From Catonia carolina (Eukaryota > Arthropoda > Insecta > Hemiptera > Achilidae), in the NCBI GenBank assembly GCA_035578175.1, contig JAQMRL010000006.1:69933501-69997500 (forward strand): DNA of 64,000 bases, read 5' to 3'. Of the stretch, positions 1 to 10,549 are shown piece by piece. A program made the translations under genes and the position numbers. Each line of letters begins with the position of its first letter. Position 1 is the stretch's first letter. The notes below the pieces were generated by a model. The model was not told the origin of the DNA. It did not search any database and saw nothing but the letters and a program-made list of their open reading frames with translations.

Positions 1-957
1 ATTGTTGTTTTCGTTACATTATTGACTGTTGTTGTTTAGGTCATCAGCCAAAAGGCTGGTTTGAACCTGTAGAGGTTTTACTAAGTAAAACGAGGAGTCA
101 GGTGGTTTACCATTGCCTTCCTCACTGAGTGGAAAAGTATGCTTATCAGCATGCCGGGCCCTCTGAAAAGCATGTACTTTTCGCTCTGTAAATGACACCT
201 TCATTTCATTCATCACAGGGTCTGGCTGTATAATGAAATTCATTACTTTCAGAGGAGGTAACTCTGATTAGTGTCTTTTACACCTCTACCTCTTCTGTTC
301 TTAAATGATTCAGTCATTTAATTGGCTGAACATGTGAAAAGAAACAGAACTATTTATTTTAGCCCAGCAACGAACAGATTGAGTGTAAATAATTTGACAC
401 TCCACCTGTCTGTTATGGGCAGATTATTGACTATTATTACATTATTATTTATGATTAGTAGGTTTCTATTATAGACTCAGTTTAATTTTATTTTTGGTCA
501 CAAGTAGTATAAAACTAATGCGCTTGAAATATAACAGGAGAGCAAACAATACCAGTGATTCGTTGTTTATCATTTCAGTCTGTTTATTTCATATCATTTA
601 AATAATTATATCTGTGACTAGTTTAATACAACTGTTTGCACTTGCTCGAGTTTAACTCATTTTTAGTTTCATCAGTTATCTTTTTGAATTCTGTCGGTTC
701 GTTTTGTTAAATTTAATGTTTAAAAAAATTAATTAAGGAGTCTTTATGAAACTACAATAATTACAAGTAATCAGAACGGTATTTAATTGAAAACGCCTAA
801 AGGATCATGTTTATTTTAGCTGGATGTAGATATTTTTATGATGGAACGTAGTGCAAGGTAATATTGTCCGGCGGAGAGGTAGATACGCGTCAACTAGAGT
901 AAAACTTTCGTTTACAACGTATAGGCGCTTGGTTATACTCTTACAGTAGATAGACTA
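1..957 (-). mobile_element. TIR element Z, copy 1 (cut by window edge, A inserted)
   Basis: The stretch is reverse-complement homologous to the complete Z copy at 39398-40306, including the end near 941-957 (CTCTTACAGTAG, then AGACTA). Homology continues on both sides of the A insertion at 28-422, so Z is older than A here. No transposase frame is visible. The other end lies before base 1. Class II is inferred from the TIRs of the complete copy. Confidence 0.7.
28..422 (-). mobile_element. Retroposon family A, full length
   Basis: This copy is flanked by a perfect 10-bp direct repeat ATTATTGACT (18-27 and 423-432). On the minus strand it starts near TGCCCATAAC and ends in AACAACAAC. An open frame of about 74 codons starting MNFIIQPDP (19-243) is intact, but I do not recognise the peptide. 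Variable-length target duplications and the tail point to target-primed reverse transcription (inference). Confidence 0.85.
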
Positions 958-959
958 AT

Positions 960-1347
960 GGGGGCACGGCCCAGACCACGCAGACCGTGCCCATAAAACC
1001 GCGGCTTAGGCTACCCTATCCAAGCCTGCATAGCGCTAGCTTCCTTGGCAATGGGGGCCGGCCGTGAACGCCATCGTGTGCTATTCGTAGTGCACGGTGG
1101 TGTGTAGTACATCCATGTGTGGGAGAGCTTGTGGAAGCTCTCGGCGGCGACCCGTCCAACGCTTATACACTGGTACTGAGGGGAGTGTGGCGCCCTGCGG
1201 ACGGATCCGTGCACACTCAGTAGGAGTAGGACTCTCAGGGGTTGTGGTGGAGCTGGGTAGCACTTCAAAGCCACTAAGCTGCTTAAATTCCTCCGGAATG
1301 GGCGTAGTCGGTCGAGAGGTGTTCCGGAAACGGATAGGTGCGTACGA
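960..1347. repeat. GC-rich island between 14-bp direct repeats
   Basis: Composition is far more GC-rich than the surroundings. It is bracketed by GTAGATAGACTAAT at 946-959 and 1348-1361, exactly at the end of Z copy 1. It opens with a hairpin: GGGCACGG at 962-969 pairs with CCGTGCCC at 985-992. Overlapping open frames occur on both strands, but no family is recognised, and open frames are expected in GC-rich DNA. It is likely an inserted element with a 14-bp target duplication; no poly(A) or TIR is seen. Confidence 0.5.
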
Positions 1348-1361
1348 GTAGATAGACTAAT

Positions 1362-1494
1362 AGTTGTGAGCTGAGTTGTTTGCTAGTGCGGCCCGAAGTG
1401 CAAGGGGGCCTCGTACTAGAGTAGTTATTCGAAATGGTTTGTGAGTAATATTTTTAGAAGAGCGCGTACTACTGATATTATTACTACTACTGTA
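1362..1494. other. Unassigned spacer
   Basis: The stretch lies between the GC-rich island and the mariner element. It contains a moderately GC-rich patch (1389-1420) and otherwise AT-rich sequence. No coding potential or repeat match is recognised within the window. Confidence 0.4.
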
Positions 1495-1495
1495 T

Positions 1496-2428
1496 AGGGT
1501 GATTCAAAAAGAGCGCCGGTTTTGATATATCAAATTAAGAGATTTATTTTATTTAAAAACTGAAAATAAATACATCAACAAGTTCATCTTTCCTTCCGAT
1601 TTTATGTATGAAAAATGATGTCATGCATGTGTCCTCCTCTACTGCGCTGGCACGCATCAACTCTGTCCATGAAATTGGATATTACTGCACGACAAGTTTC
1701 GACTTCCATTTGCCCGATAACGCGTCGAATTTCCTCCTTCAAGTCATTGATGTTTCGGGGTTTATTGGCATACACCAATGACTTCAGATGACCCCAAAGA
1801 GGAAAGTCACAAGGCGTCAAGTCACACGATCTTGGTGGCCATTGATGGTTGGAATTACGAGAAATGATGCGATCCTGGAACCGTTTACGGAGCAACAACA
1901 TTGTTTCTCGTGCAGCGTGACAGGTGGCACCATCCTGCTGAAACCACAACTCGTCAATGTCCATTCCATCCAAATGACGCCACAAAAACTCCCTAATTTG
2001 CTGGGTTAACAGCCACACTGTCACGAACCAACGCAACGTTCTGCTCAGTTTGGCCAGAACGACGACGTCCAGAACTTTTAAGGTCGACTGTTGAACCCGT
2101 CTCAAAAAACTTTTTCATGAGCCTGCGAATGGTTGATTCATTCGGTGCTTCATTACGTCCTAGAGTACCGCGAAGTCGCCTGACAGTAGCCGCATAACTC
2201 TCTCCACTCTGGTAAAATGTTTTGACGATTAACACTCGTTGCGCAATAGTAAACTTCTCCATGGTTAGAGACAGACTGCGAGAGTACTACACTGCGAACA
2301 AGAGAAACTACAACTGAATCGTCAATCGGAATGTTCTCCAAAATAGAAATGTGGTCAAACAATGTTGCCAACCGATAAACAAAAATTTACCAGCCGTTTA
2401 AAAACCGGCGTTCTTTTTGAATCACCCT
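1496..2428 (-). mobile_element. Deleted Tc1/mariner element, DD41D spacing
   Basis: Terminal inverted repeats of about 28 bp are visible: AGGGTGATTCAAAAAG at the left, and CTTTTTGAATCACCCT at the right with one internal difference. The minus strand carries two transposase fragments: an N-terminal helix-turn-helix part (1993-2262) and a C-terminal catalytic part. The element is about 0.93 kb, whereas autonomous mariners are about 1.3 kb. Clear TA duplications at the ends cannot be confirmed. Confidence 0.9.
1602..2262 (-). pseudogene. Mariner-type transposase, internal deletion
   Basis: The N-terminal 89 residues (MEKFTIAQRVLIVK...) form a DNA-binding helix-turn-helix domain and stop just after AVNPAN. 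The sequence then resumes in another frame at IREFLWRHLDG and reads through FQQDGA and RSCDLTPCDF to the C-terminus. The aspartate in QQDG and the one in PCDF are separated by 41 residues, which is the DD41D signature. The segment that should carry the first catalytic aspartate, about 100 residues, is missing, so no active enzyme is made. In-frame initiation at 2105 would only read the deletion junction and is not a real start. Confidence 0.88.
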
Positions 2429-2519
2429 TTACCTCTAACTTAGATTGTAGAAGGAGGGGAATCGTACAAATAATCCTCCTTCACCCGAATTCCTTACGCT
2501 AGCAATCAAGTGAGCTCCC

Positions 2520-2703
2520 ATCTATATTTTCCACTCTGCAAATGACACTTTCACTTCATTCACCACAGGGTCCAACTGTATAATGAAATTCATTACTCTC
2601 AGAGGAGATAACTCTCTTTAGTGTCTTTTACACCTTTACCTCTTCTGTTCTTAAATATTTCAGTCATATAACTGGCTCACTATATGATAAGAAACAGAAC
2701 TTT
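2520..2703 (-). mobile_element. Retroposon A fragment
   Basis: The central and 5' parts of A are recognisable on the minus strand (the blocks around CACAGGGTC and TTCATTACTCTCAGAGGAG). Both ends are lost. It is diverged relative to the nearby full copies. Confidence 0.75.
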
Positions 2704-2756
2704 TTTTTTGTATTCACTCGTAATTAAAATTAGGTTATATTTTTTATATTTATTAT

Positions 2757-2799
2757 GACAAGAGAAAGTCGTATGAGTTTTTCATACCAGATTTTTTTT
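2757..2799 (+). mobile_element. H-family end fragment
   Basis: It matches the H right terminus: CAAGAGAAAGTCG, then a GTATGA...TCATAC-type hairpin, then CCAGATTTT. A second such end lies at 3275-3315. Both are followed by a near-identical short motif (AGGATAGAGCGTCAAATT / AGGATGGAGCGTTAAATT), so the pair probably descends from a local duplication. Confidence 0.6.
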
Positions 2800-2818
2800 T
2801 AGGATAGAGCGTCAAATT

Positions 2819-3272
2819 TGCCCGTAACAAGCAGGTGGAGTGTTAAATTATTTGCACTCGATCTATTAGTTGCAGAGCTATAATAAAATAGTTAACCTGA
2901 TAAACTTTATTTCCTTATTTTTTTTTTAATATACAAAATATAAATTAGCTGTGTTTCTTATCACGTGGTCTGTCAATTTTATGACTGAAGCATTTAAGAA
3001 CAGAAATGTTAGTGGTGTAAATAACCCTAGTCACTGTTATCTCCTCTGAAAATAAGGAATTTCATTATACAGCCAGACACTGTAGTGAATGACGTGAAGG
3101 TGTCATTTGCAGAGTAGAACGTACGAAGCTTTTCAGAGGGCCTGGCATGCTGATAAGCATACTTTTCCACTCAGAAAGGATAGCAATGGTAAACCTTGCT
3201 TCACTCCTCGTTTTATTAAGTAGAGGCTCTATAGCTTCAAACCAAATTTTCAGCTGATGGCCTAAACAACAT
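2819..3272 (+). mobile_element. Retroposon A, old diverged copy
   Basis: It begins at GCCCGTAACAAGCAGGTGG and ends near GGCCTAAACAACA. About 40 bp of unrelated AT-rich sequence interrupts it near 2900-2945. Substitutions have destroyed the A open frame. Confidence 0.75.
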
Positions 3273-3274
3273 TG

Positions 3275-3315
3275 ATAAAAGAAAGTCGTGTAAGTTTTTC
3301 ACACCAGATTTTTTA
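3275..3315 (+). mobile_element. H-family end fragment
   Basis: It matches the terminal hairpin end of H (AAAGAAAGTCGTGTAAG, then TTTTCACACCAGATTTTTT). Only the last 40 bp of the element are present. Confidence 0.6.
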
Positions 3316-3351
3316 ATTATTTTTTTTTAGGATGGAGCGTTAAATTCGGTT

Positions 3352-3724
3352 TTTGTTGTTTAGGTCATCAGCCAAAAGGCTGGTTTGAACCTGTAGAGGT
3401 TTTACTAAGTAAAACGAGGAGTGAGGTGGTTTACAATTGCCTTCCTCACTGAGTGGAAAAGTACGCTTATCAGCATGCCGGGCCTTCTGAAAAGCACATA
3501 TTTTCCACTCTGCAAATGACACCTTCACTTCATTCACCACAGGGTCTGGCTGTATAATGAAATTCATTACTTTCAGAGAAGATAACTCTGATTAGTGTCT
3601 TTTACACCTCTACCTCTTCTGCTCTTAAATGATTCAGTCATTTAATTGGCTGACCATGTGATAAAAAACAGAACTATTTATTTTAGCCCTGCAACAAACA
3701 GATTGAGTGTAAATAATTTGACAC
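3352..3724 (-). mobile_element. Retroposon A, 5'-truncated
   Basis: Perfect 10-bp target duplications AAATTCGGTT flank it (3342-3351 and 3725-3734). Relative to full copies it stops at the GTGTC of the 5' hairpin, so it is 5'-truncated by about 25 bp yet still cleanly flanked. This is the expected product of incomplete target-primed reverse transcription. The 74-codon frame (3340-3567) is intact. Confidence 0.88.
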
Positions 3725-3734
3725 AAATTCGGTT

Positions 3735-4450
3735 ATAAAATGAAATAAATTCAAGATAACACCGTTTGAAGTTTACGGAGAAAGATATTACTTCAGTATT
3801 TTTTTGGCTTCAGGGGCACGAGTAGTGTAGATTGGTGTAAATTGTAACGTTAAATTCTTGATCTAATATTATGATTTTTCCTTTCTATATTTCTGGAGAA
3901 AAGAGAGAAATATTAGTAATTGTATTTTCTTAAGAAGTAAATAAGTTAGCGTTTGGTTATTTATTACCTTTTTCTCGTATATAGTTTCTTAAGTTATGGT
4001 GTAATTAGGCCTATACTTTGAAATCATGTTTTCGTTCCTGGCAAAAGTATTTTTACTCCTGATATTTTCTCTCTGTTTGTATATAGACTTTTTTGTTTCA
4101 TAATATTTATATCTTCGGTTTTTGTGGTTTTTTTGTCTTTTTTCTTCTTCTTTCTTTGTTTCGGGACAGTACTTTATTATAAGTTATGACATTCGCTTCC
4201 TTCTCTTGAAGTGTCATATTTTTCGTTTGTTCTACTTATTCTAGTGTGTGTTCTTGGTCGAGAGTTGAAAACTGAAACGTATGTTTCTTTAAAATATTGT
4301 AGGCTTGTCGTTTTTGTAATACAATCTTAACATGATTCCATCTAGGCCTATGTCACCAGGTCGTATTTTATTAAATCATGGTTTTTTGTATGAGGTTTTG
4401 AAGTACGTTAATTTTATTGTTCTGATTATTCCTCGTATATGGCCATTTTA
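3735..4450. other. AT-rich stretch, nothing recognised
   Basis: No open frame, tRNA head or element terminus is recognised. The sequence is AT-rich with T-runs. Confidence 0.4.
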
Positions 4451-4454
4451 TGCC

Positions 4455-5016
4455 TATGACGGGCAGGTCTGCCCATAACAGACAGTTGGAGTGTCAAATT
4501 ATTTACACTCAATCTGTTCATTGCAGGGCTAAAATAAATAGTTCTGTTTCTTATCACATGGTCAGCCAATTAAATAACTGAATCATTTAAGAACAGAAGA
4601 GGTAGAGGTGTAAAAGACACTAATCAGAGTTATCTCCTCTGGAAGTAATGAATTTCATTATACAGCCAGACCCTGTGGTAAATGAAGTGAAGGTGTTATT
4701 TGCAGAGTGGAAAATATGTGCTTTTCAGAGGGCCCGGCATGCTGATAAGCGTAATTTTCCACTCAGTGAGGAAGGCAGTTGTAAACCACCTCACTCCTCG
4801 TTCTACTTAGTAAAACCTCTACAGGTTCAAACCAGCCGTTCGGCTGATGACCTAAACAACAACACAATGGGCAGGTGGGATGGTTTAATTATTTGCACTC
4901 GATCTGCTAATTACTAATGGCTAGTAAAATTAGTCATGTTTTTTATCATATGGTCAGCCAATTAAATGACTGAATCATTGAAGTACAGAAGTGGTACAGG
5001 TGTAAAAGATACTATA
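4455..5016 (+). mobile_element. Retroposon A, older host copy (truncated)
   Basis: Its 5' end (GGGCAGGTGGGATGGTTTAATT, broken by the younger copy) resumes at 4869 and runs to about 5016, where it ends at GTAAAAGATACTA. The 3' two thirds are missing. It belongs to the subtype with GCACTCGATCTG in place of ACACTCAATCTG. Confidence 0.7.
4469..4868 (+). mobile_element. Retroposon A, full length, nested in older A
   Basis: It starts at CTGCCCATAACAG and ends at CCTAAACAACAACAC. The 8-bp duplication GGGCAGGT (4461-4468 and 4869-4876) is itself part of the 5' end of an older A copy, so this copy landed inside another A. The 74-codon frame starting MNFIIQPDPVVNEVKV is intact from 4648 to the tail. 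Confidence 0.85.
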
Positions 5017-5123
5017 CAGCATCCAACAGTCTCGTGATGAGACTGTGAAAAAGATAGGCGATTCCAATTGAACATTGGTTGTATAGAGCCATACGCTCTC
5101 CGCTACTATCTCTCCTACAAACA

Positions 5124-5741
5124 TACTATAAGCGCGTCAGCTCGTGATCCGTGTGAGGAATTTCTGTTACGGCATGCAGTGAAAGATTATACTATTCATA
5201 AAATAAACATTTATCATAATGTTCTTGTCATTATAAAGTAACATTTTGTTTTATTATTTCAATTTATTCTATAATATAGTAACTCTTTTACTTTTCTTTC
5301 ATTGTATTTATTAATATTTAGTAATTATTTACAGTTTGAGTCTATTAATTTACCTATTCTATTCTTTACCTAACATTCTATTAATATTCTATTAATTTAC
5401 TTAACACAAAACACACAAAACAAATAACTTTTGGCACGTTAACACACTTTACATTTCAAAATAAAAATCACTTTAGTGATCAAAAATCATGAATATGATT
5501 AACACATCCGAGACGCATTAGCACAAATGTACAACTGTATATTGTGACACGTGTATCCGTTGTGAAAAGCAATAATACGTAGGCCTGTAATAAGTAAATA
5601 CATAGACATAATAATAATATTTACATGATGACTAAATGTTTTTGTACTGTACGATAAGACAAATATATTACTCACATTCTATTATGCCACCCGCCCCACT
5701 TCCCCAGGCGACAGAGATCATGAGCTGGCGCGCGTATAGTA
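5124..5741 (+). mobile_element. TIR element L, copy 1 (internal deletion)
   Basis: Its ends are TACTATAAGCGCGTCAGCTC at the left and GAGCTGGCGCGCGTATAGTA at the right, an imperfect inverted repeat. The interior matches the L copies at 13604-14452 and 34801-35671 but lacks about 230 bp around the short reading frame. It is a non-autonomous class II element by structure; target duplications are unclear. Confidence 0.75.
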
Positions 5742-5849
5742 CCTACTATTTAATTAATATTCTAATTTAAATTATATAATTAAACTAATTTAAATAATAT
5801 ACGGCCCCAATATTCTATTAAAAGACGCAGTATTTAAAATTATAAAGAA

Positions 5850-6030
5850 ATGAAATATAGTAATTCCTTTGGTTCCGCGGATTTCGGTTATCCGCGGACT
5901 TTGTCCGTGAGCCTAAAACCTTAAAATACGTACGTTTGCTCACCTTGTGTACACTGTACTTGGTGGGTAAGTCATACAATTCTGAAAACATGTGTTTGAA
6001 TAAATTTTTTGGCGTCCGTATCATGGGCGG
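5850..6030 (+). mobile_element. pogo/Tigger-like terminal fragment
   Basis: The terminus TAGTAATTCCTTTGGT is followed by CCGCGGATTTCGGTTATCCG, then GGACTTTGTCCGTGAGCC. This resembles pogo/Tigger ends (CAGTAATCCC...TATCCGCGG). It is an inverted homologue of 40384-40548. No transposase is present. Confidence 0.55.
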
Positions 6031-6045
6031 ATTTAGGTCTTGATA

Positions 6046-6880
6046 TCTGGGGGTGCGAGCTAACCGGAAGGTATGAGGTATTTCGATACTAAATTCAAAC
6101 ATCCCAAAAATCTGGGGATGCGGTGCATATAGGTGTCATATACAGGGTGGAAGTTTGGTGTTTTTTTGGAGGGTCTGGCATGCTGATAAGCATACTTTGC
6201 CACTCAGGAAGGCAATTTCAAACCTTCTCATTTTTCGTTTTACTTAGTAAAGATTCTAAAGGTTCAAACCAACCTTTCCTTTGATGACCTAAACAACAAC
6301 TGCGCCATTTTAGACCCCTTTAGGTGACTTACGATGTTTCTGGAAGCTCTTTTTTGCAGCCTATATCCCCAGTATTCGCTCACTGTAAGTTCTTCTTCTT
6401 TCATCTGTCCACCGAATGTTTTGTTTTTGCTCTTCGTGGAAGCCCTTAAATTCCGCGATTAATTTGGGGGTGCGAGCTAACCGGAAGGTATGAAGTATTT
6501 CGATACTAAATTCAAACATCCCAAAAATCTGGGGGTGCGGCGCATATAGGTGTCATATACAGGGTGGAAGTTTGGTGTTTTTTTGGAGGGCCTGGCATGC
6601 TGGTAAGCATACTTTGCCACTTAGGAAGGCAATTGCAAACCTTCTCATTTTTAATTTTACTTAGTAAAGACTCTAGAGGTTCAAACCAACCTTTTCTTTG
6701 ATGACCTAAACAACAACTGTGCCATTTTAGACCCGTGAGGTGACTTGAGATGTTTCTGGAAGCTTTTTTGCAGCCTACATCCATAGTATTCAATCACTGT
6801 AAGCTCTTCTATTTTCTTCTGTCCACCCAATGTTCTGTTTTTGCTCTTCATGGAAGCCCTTTAAGTCCGCGAATAATTGT
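6046..6880. repeat. Two tandem copies of a ~417-bp unit
   Basis: The motif GGGTGCGAGCTAACCGG recurs at 6051 and 6468 (period 417), and the following sequence is near-identical. Each unit contains a diverged 3' fragment of retroposon A on the plus strand (about 6140-6299 and 6557-6717) followed by sequence of the 6300-7060 repeat. The high similarity suggests a recent unequal exchange. Confidence 0.85.
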
Positions 6881-7060
6881 CTGAATTTGGTTCGGTTCAT
6901 TAAGTTTTCATGTTTTTTTCGGTTTTCTGAATATTCTTTATGATTTTTAACCGTTTATCCGACATCTTAGGTCTATTATTTAGTGTCTTTAACAAATTTG
7001 TTTCTTCAACCGGTTGACATCCATTGTATACAGGTAGCCGTAAAATGTAGCTAGTCTTCT
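6300..7060 (-). mobile_element. Unclassified interspersed repeat (LINE-like tail?)
   Basis: It is homologous to 35755-35922 plus 37661-37850, where a piggyBac-like element splits it. On the minus strand short degenerate frames read ...LKGFHEE... and ...RMLRMRAAKR-like sequence, suggestive of a retroelement coding region, but no family can be assigned. It is partly tandem-duplicated here. Confidence 0.45.
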
Positions 7061-7191
7061 TTTTTTGATCGTTTCAAATTATTCATTTTCCTTGTATAGT
7101 TCGTCTCGACCTCGTAACATATGTTGCCCGTCTACTGTTTTCAGACTCATTATATTGCGTAGGATCATTCTTTCAGATTTCTCTCCTTCGC

Positions 7192-7352
7192 TTATCTTCC
7201 GAGTCAGTGCTCGCCTCTCATCATGCGGTCTTGGATTCGAATCTCATTCACGCACGGCATTATTTCATACGTTACAAAAAATCATTTCATCTTTCACCGG
7301 CTGCATTAGCAGTAATTGCAGAACAGTCGGACGTTAAAACCAAAAAAAAAAA
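7192..7352 (+). mobile_element. tRNA-derived SINE B, copy 1
   Basis: It has a tRNA-like head with the B-box-like GATTCGAATC, preceded by GTGCTCGCCTCTCATCATGC. A family body (TACGTTACAAAAAATCATTTC ... GGACGTTAAA) and a poly(A) tail at 7341-7352 follow. It matches SINE B at 33783-33955 and 47160-47330. Its A-box region is eroded. Confidence 0.75.
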
Positions 7353-8280
7353 ATTCCCAATCATATTGATTTCGCTGGTTGTCTGTATTGTTATTTACGC
7401 CCGAAAAAATTCAGAAACAAGCAGTAATTAATTGAAGGGGTAAGGAGAAGAAAGTGCTAACCAACAAAATTTTTCGTCTGATTTTTCTTAAATATTTCTG
7501 TAAAAATAAAATTTTCAGCAGGTTTTAAACAGGATGCCATATTTACGATCTTACGAACCCAGATTAACAGAAAAAATAAATGTTTAACAAAAAATTCAAA
7601 AACATGATTTGTAGATTTCAGTAAACTTTTAAAATGACATTGCATACAATTATGTTGATGTGGGTTAGCACTGTCTGCTCCCAACCCCTTCAATTGAAGT
7701 GGTTGTTCCAAGAAAAAAGTAATAGTTTCCATTGGATAAAAATGAGCCATTATTATCCAAGAAAATTACTTCTTTAAAAAAATCAACTACAATATCCGTA
7801 ATGTGAAGTAAATGTTTTCAATTTTCATTTTCGTTTTTCTTTTTGTAAATTTTCTTTTTCGTTTATGCAAGTTTATTCCTCAGTTATTTATTTTTTGAAT
7901 AAACTCTTAATAGAAACGGATTTTTCTAAACTTTTCCTAACGATTGGTAAATTTTCTTTTTTCTTCATCTCTTTTTTGTCAACCACATCGAAGTTCATTA
8001 CTTTAATGAATTTCTTTTTACTTACATTTTACTATAATTTAAGATTGCTTTCCGAACTTTTTGATTTGATATTCATATATTAAGTAATTATTGTTTTCTT
8101 GTATATTTTTGGAAATTAAGTTATCACCGTTGTAACTTGGAACTTATGTTAGATATGATGAAGGTTCCGACGATAACATTTTAATCGAAATTGAACAACT
8201 TACAAACAAATTAGTTTATTAATTAACAACGTAATAGGTAACTAGAAAGTTAGTTTGTCGTGCGAATTTTAACTTTTTTG
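7353..8280. other. AT-rich stretch, nothing recognised
   Basis: Open frames of 72-97 codons occur, but they are rich in F, K, N and L as expected of AT-rich noncoding DNA. They match no family and have no repeats elsewhere in the window. Confidence 0.4.
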
Positions 8281-8725
8281 TAATATTTTTCACGATTTTT
8301 TTAAATGGCCTTATTTACTATATTTTCCATGCTCTACAAGAAAAGATAAAAGCCATGTCTGGTAAAATTCTTGGGGAGATTGTGTTCCCGTAGGAAAAAA
8401 TAAGTTTTTACGATTAACGATTTTTTGCGGCATTAATAATATGCATTCTGGCCTTCGGGCCTGCCCATTTTACGACAAGAGTGTATTATGTAATAAATTT
8501 AAAAGATCTACAAATTTTATTTAGAACATTTTTCTCTACAGAGCCTAGTTAGCGTGAAAGAGTGCTTTTCCGTATTCTTAAAAGCCTAACTGAGATTGAT
8601 TTTCATTTTGCTTCTTTCTATCATGCTTAAAATTAGATTATGTTATTTGAGGTTTAGTTTTTTGTTTATTTCTAATGTTTTATTACTAATGTTAGGTTAT
8701 AATTGTTCATTATTTGCATTATATA
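8280..8725 (+). mobile_element. H-family fragment, diverged
   Basis: The central and right parts of H are recognisable (CTACAAGAAAAGATAAAAGCC, AAATTCTTGGGG, TCTACAGAGCCTAGTTAGCG). Both termini are missing. It contains a small GGCCTTCGGGCC hairpin at 8451-8462. Confidence 0.65.
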
Positions 8726-8729
8726 TTTT

Positions 8730-9430
8730 TTACGCCATGTGTAATTCGTAGTAGTTTAAAGAAACTACCCGTAACAAGTTTAAAACGAGCTGTTTTCACA
8801 AAAAATATTTTTTATTTTGTTAATTTTATAGTTTACCATTATTATTTCTCGTCTTAATAAGAATTTTGTTGAACAAATGAAACGATTTTACTCGTCTTCC
8901 TGAATAACTTTTTTAGTCGGTGATATTTGTATGTACTGGTATGAGTGTATTTGTGTTAGTATACCGTAAGTAAAATTGGTAGCGATGTTGGAAATTGTAG
9001 AAATAGCTTGAGGCTTCCTCTTCTAAATACGGTTAACGGAAACGAGCACCGTACGGTGGTTGGTTATACAGAGTTGTTACCGCTGAAAATTCTCGCCCAG
9101 TTTACCTTTGAAGTGTTTAGGTCGGTTATACCTCCATAAATTTAACTCATTCCCTCACCTTTTTAAACCTACTGCAATTTCAGCTCGTCTTCAATTTCTT
9201 ACCATATTTTCCTTCTTATTTTTGCCCTATATTTTTAAGTTATACTATATTACCATAAAGTACTATATCAAAGATTTATGTAAATACGTCATTTATATAT
9301 TTATGGAATATTTAATATCTCTATCGTATAAGGTTCCTTGTAACAGCTATATTTTAATTCACCTTATCATAAGAAATATGGAACATATTTCACTTAATTC
9401 GTTTACTTTCTCTTGTCTTATATGGATAGT
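8730..9430. other. AT-rich stretch, nothing recognised
   Basis: No element terminus or credible coding region is seen. A short fragment of the A 5' end (TTGCCCATAACAATTAGATGG) follows at about 9433-9466. Confidence 0.4.
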
Positions 9431-9507
9431 AACTTGCCCATAACAATTAGATGGTGTGTTAAATTGTTTCTATTTTATATATTAAATATTACTAACCTTC
9501 TTTTTAA

Positions 9508-9836
9508 CCCAACGGGTTGGTCTAGAGGTAAAGTCGTCGCCAAAATCAGCAGTCGTTTAACAGCTGATTTTCGGAGACGAAGGTCCCTGGTTCAAATCCT
9601 AGTGAAGGTAGTTACTTTTATACGGATTTGAATACTAGACAGTGGTTACCGATGTACTTTGATGGTTGGGGTTCAATTAACCATACCTCTCTCAGGAATG
9701 GTCGACCTGAGTCTGCACAAGACTACACCTCATTTACACGTCATACGCATCATCCTCATCTCATTGGGTCATGGGGTTGCTTTTTGTTCTTAATTGAACA
9801 GATTGCAACGTACACACATTAGGGATTTAAAAAAAC
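9508..9836 (+). mobile_element. tRNA-derived SINE T, copy 1
   Basis: The head has an A-box-like TGGTCTAGAGGT and a B-box GGTTCAAATCC, with a palindromic segment between them. The body ends at CACATTAGGGATTTAAAAAAA. An 8-bp direct repeat CTTTTTAA (9500-9507 and 9837-9844) is the likely target duplication. It is transcribed by Pol III if active (known for this class). Confidence 0.88.
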
Positions 9837-9961
9837 CTTTTTAAACTGCGTCAAGTTTTATCTTTATTTACACGTGTTTCGGTGGATCCACCATCCTCAG
9901 AGTAAATAACATAACTGAAACTAAAAAAGTTTTTATTTATTTAAAATCTATTGAAGATGAT

Positions 9962-10026
9962 ATATCTTCAGTCATTTGTATAAAACTCTAGTAGAACTCT
10001 TGTTTTACACAAATGACTGAAGATAT
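9962..10026. repeat. Inverted repeat with 18-bp perfect core
   Basis: ATATCTTCAGTCATTTGT (9962-9979) pairs with its exact complement at 10009-10026. Imperfect pairing extends inward to about 32 bp per arm with almost no loop. Confidence 0.8.
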
Positions 10027-10059
10027 TCAAAACTATACGGCAATCTCTTGGGATCTCAT

Positions 10060-10445
10060 TTTATAGCTAAAAATAAAAAAAAGTTCATATAAACATATTC
10101 CTGAAAACGCTTAGTTAGCGAGTTACGGCTAGCGAAAAATTTCACCTAGAACTCTGTACCCTCGGTGAAGAAAGGCCGTATAAAAATGTTAAAGGTTGCT
10201 ACAAAGATACAAATACGATTGTTTCTTATGTTTTTTAATCTAAAAAATTGAATAAAATTGGTTTCAGAGCTGTAAATACAATACTTTAAGAGATATCTTA
10301 CATAAAACACAAGAATTGGTGCAAAGAAATAACACATTTTTGTGTTTAACGTAAGATTACTTCCATAAATGGTAAATAAAGGTGTATTTTTTCTTAAATA
10401 AATTTGTAGAAAATTTAATTCTGAAAAGATTCATGTGAATTACTC
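10060..10445 (+). repeat. Interspersed repeat Q, diverged copy
   Basis: It shares blocks with 18003-18470 and 49559-50003: a GTTTCAGAGCTGTAAAT-type block, AGATATCTTAC-type block, and TTGTAGAAAATTTAATTCTG. The class is unknown, and no coding frame is visible. Confidence 0.55.
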
Positions 10446-10549
10446 AGGAAAAAAATAAATAATAGATATTGAAATTTCGCTTTATTTAAAATCAAAACAG
10501 ACGCACATAAAACGCCCATTCTTAACTGCATAAAATATTAACTAATATC

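Noticed and set aside
1081..1351. Overlapping open frames on both strands in the GC-rich island
   Set aside because: Several frames are open at once, as expected from high GC and few stop codons, and none resembles a known protein.
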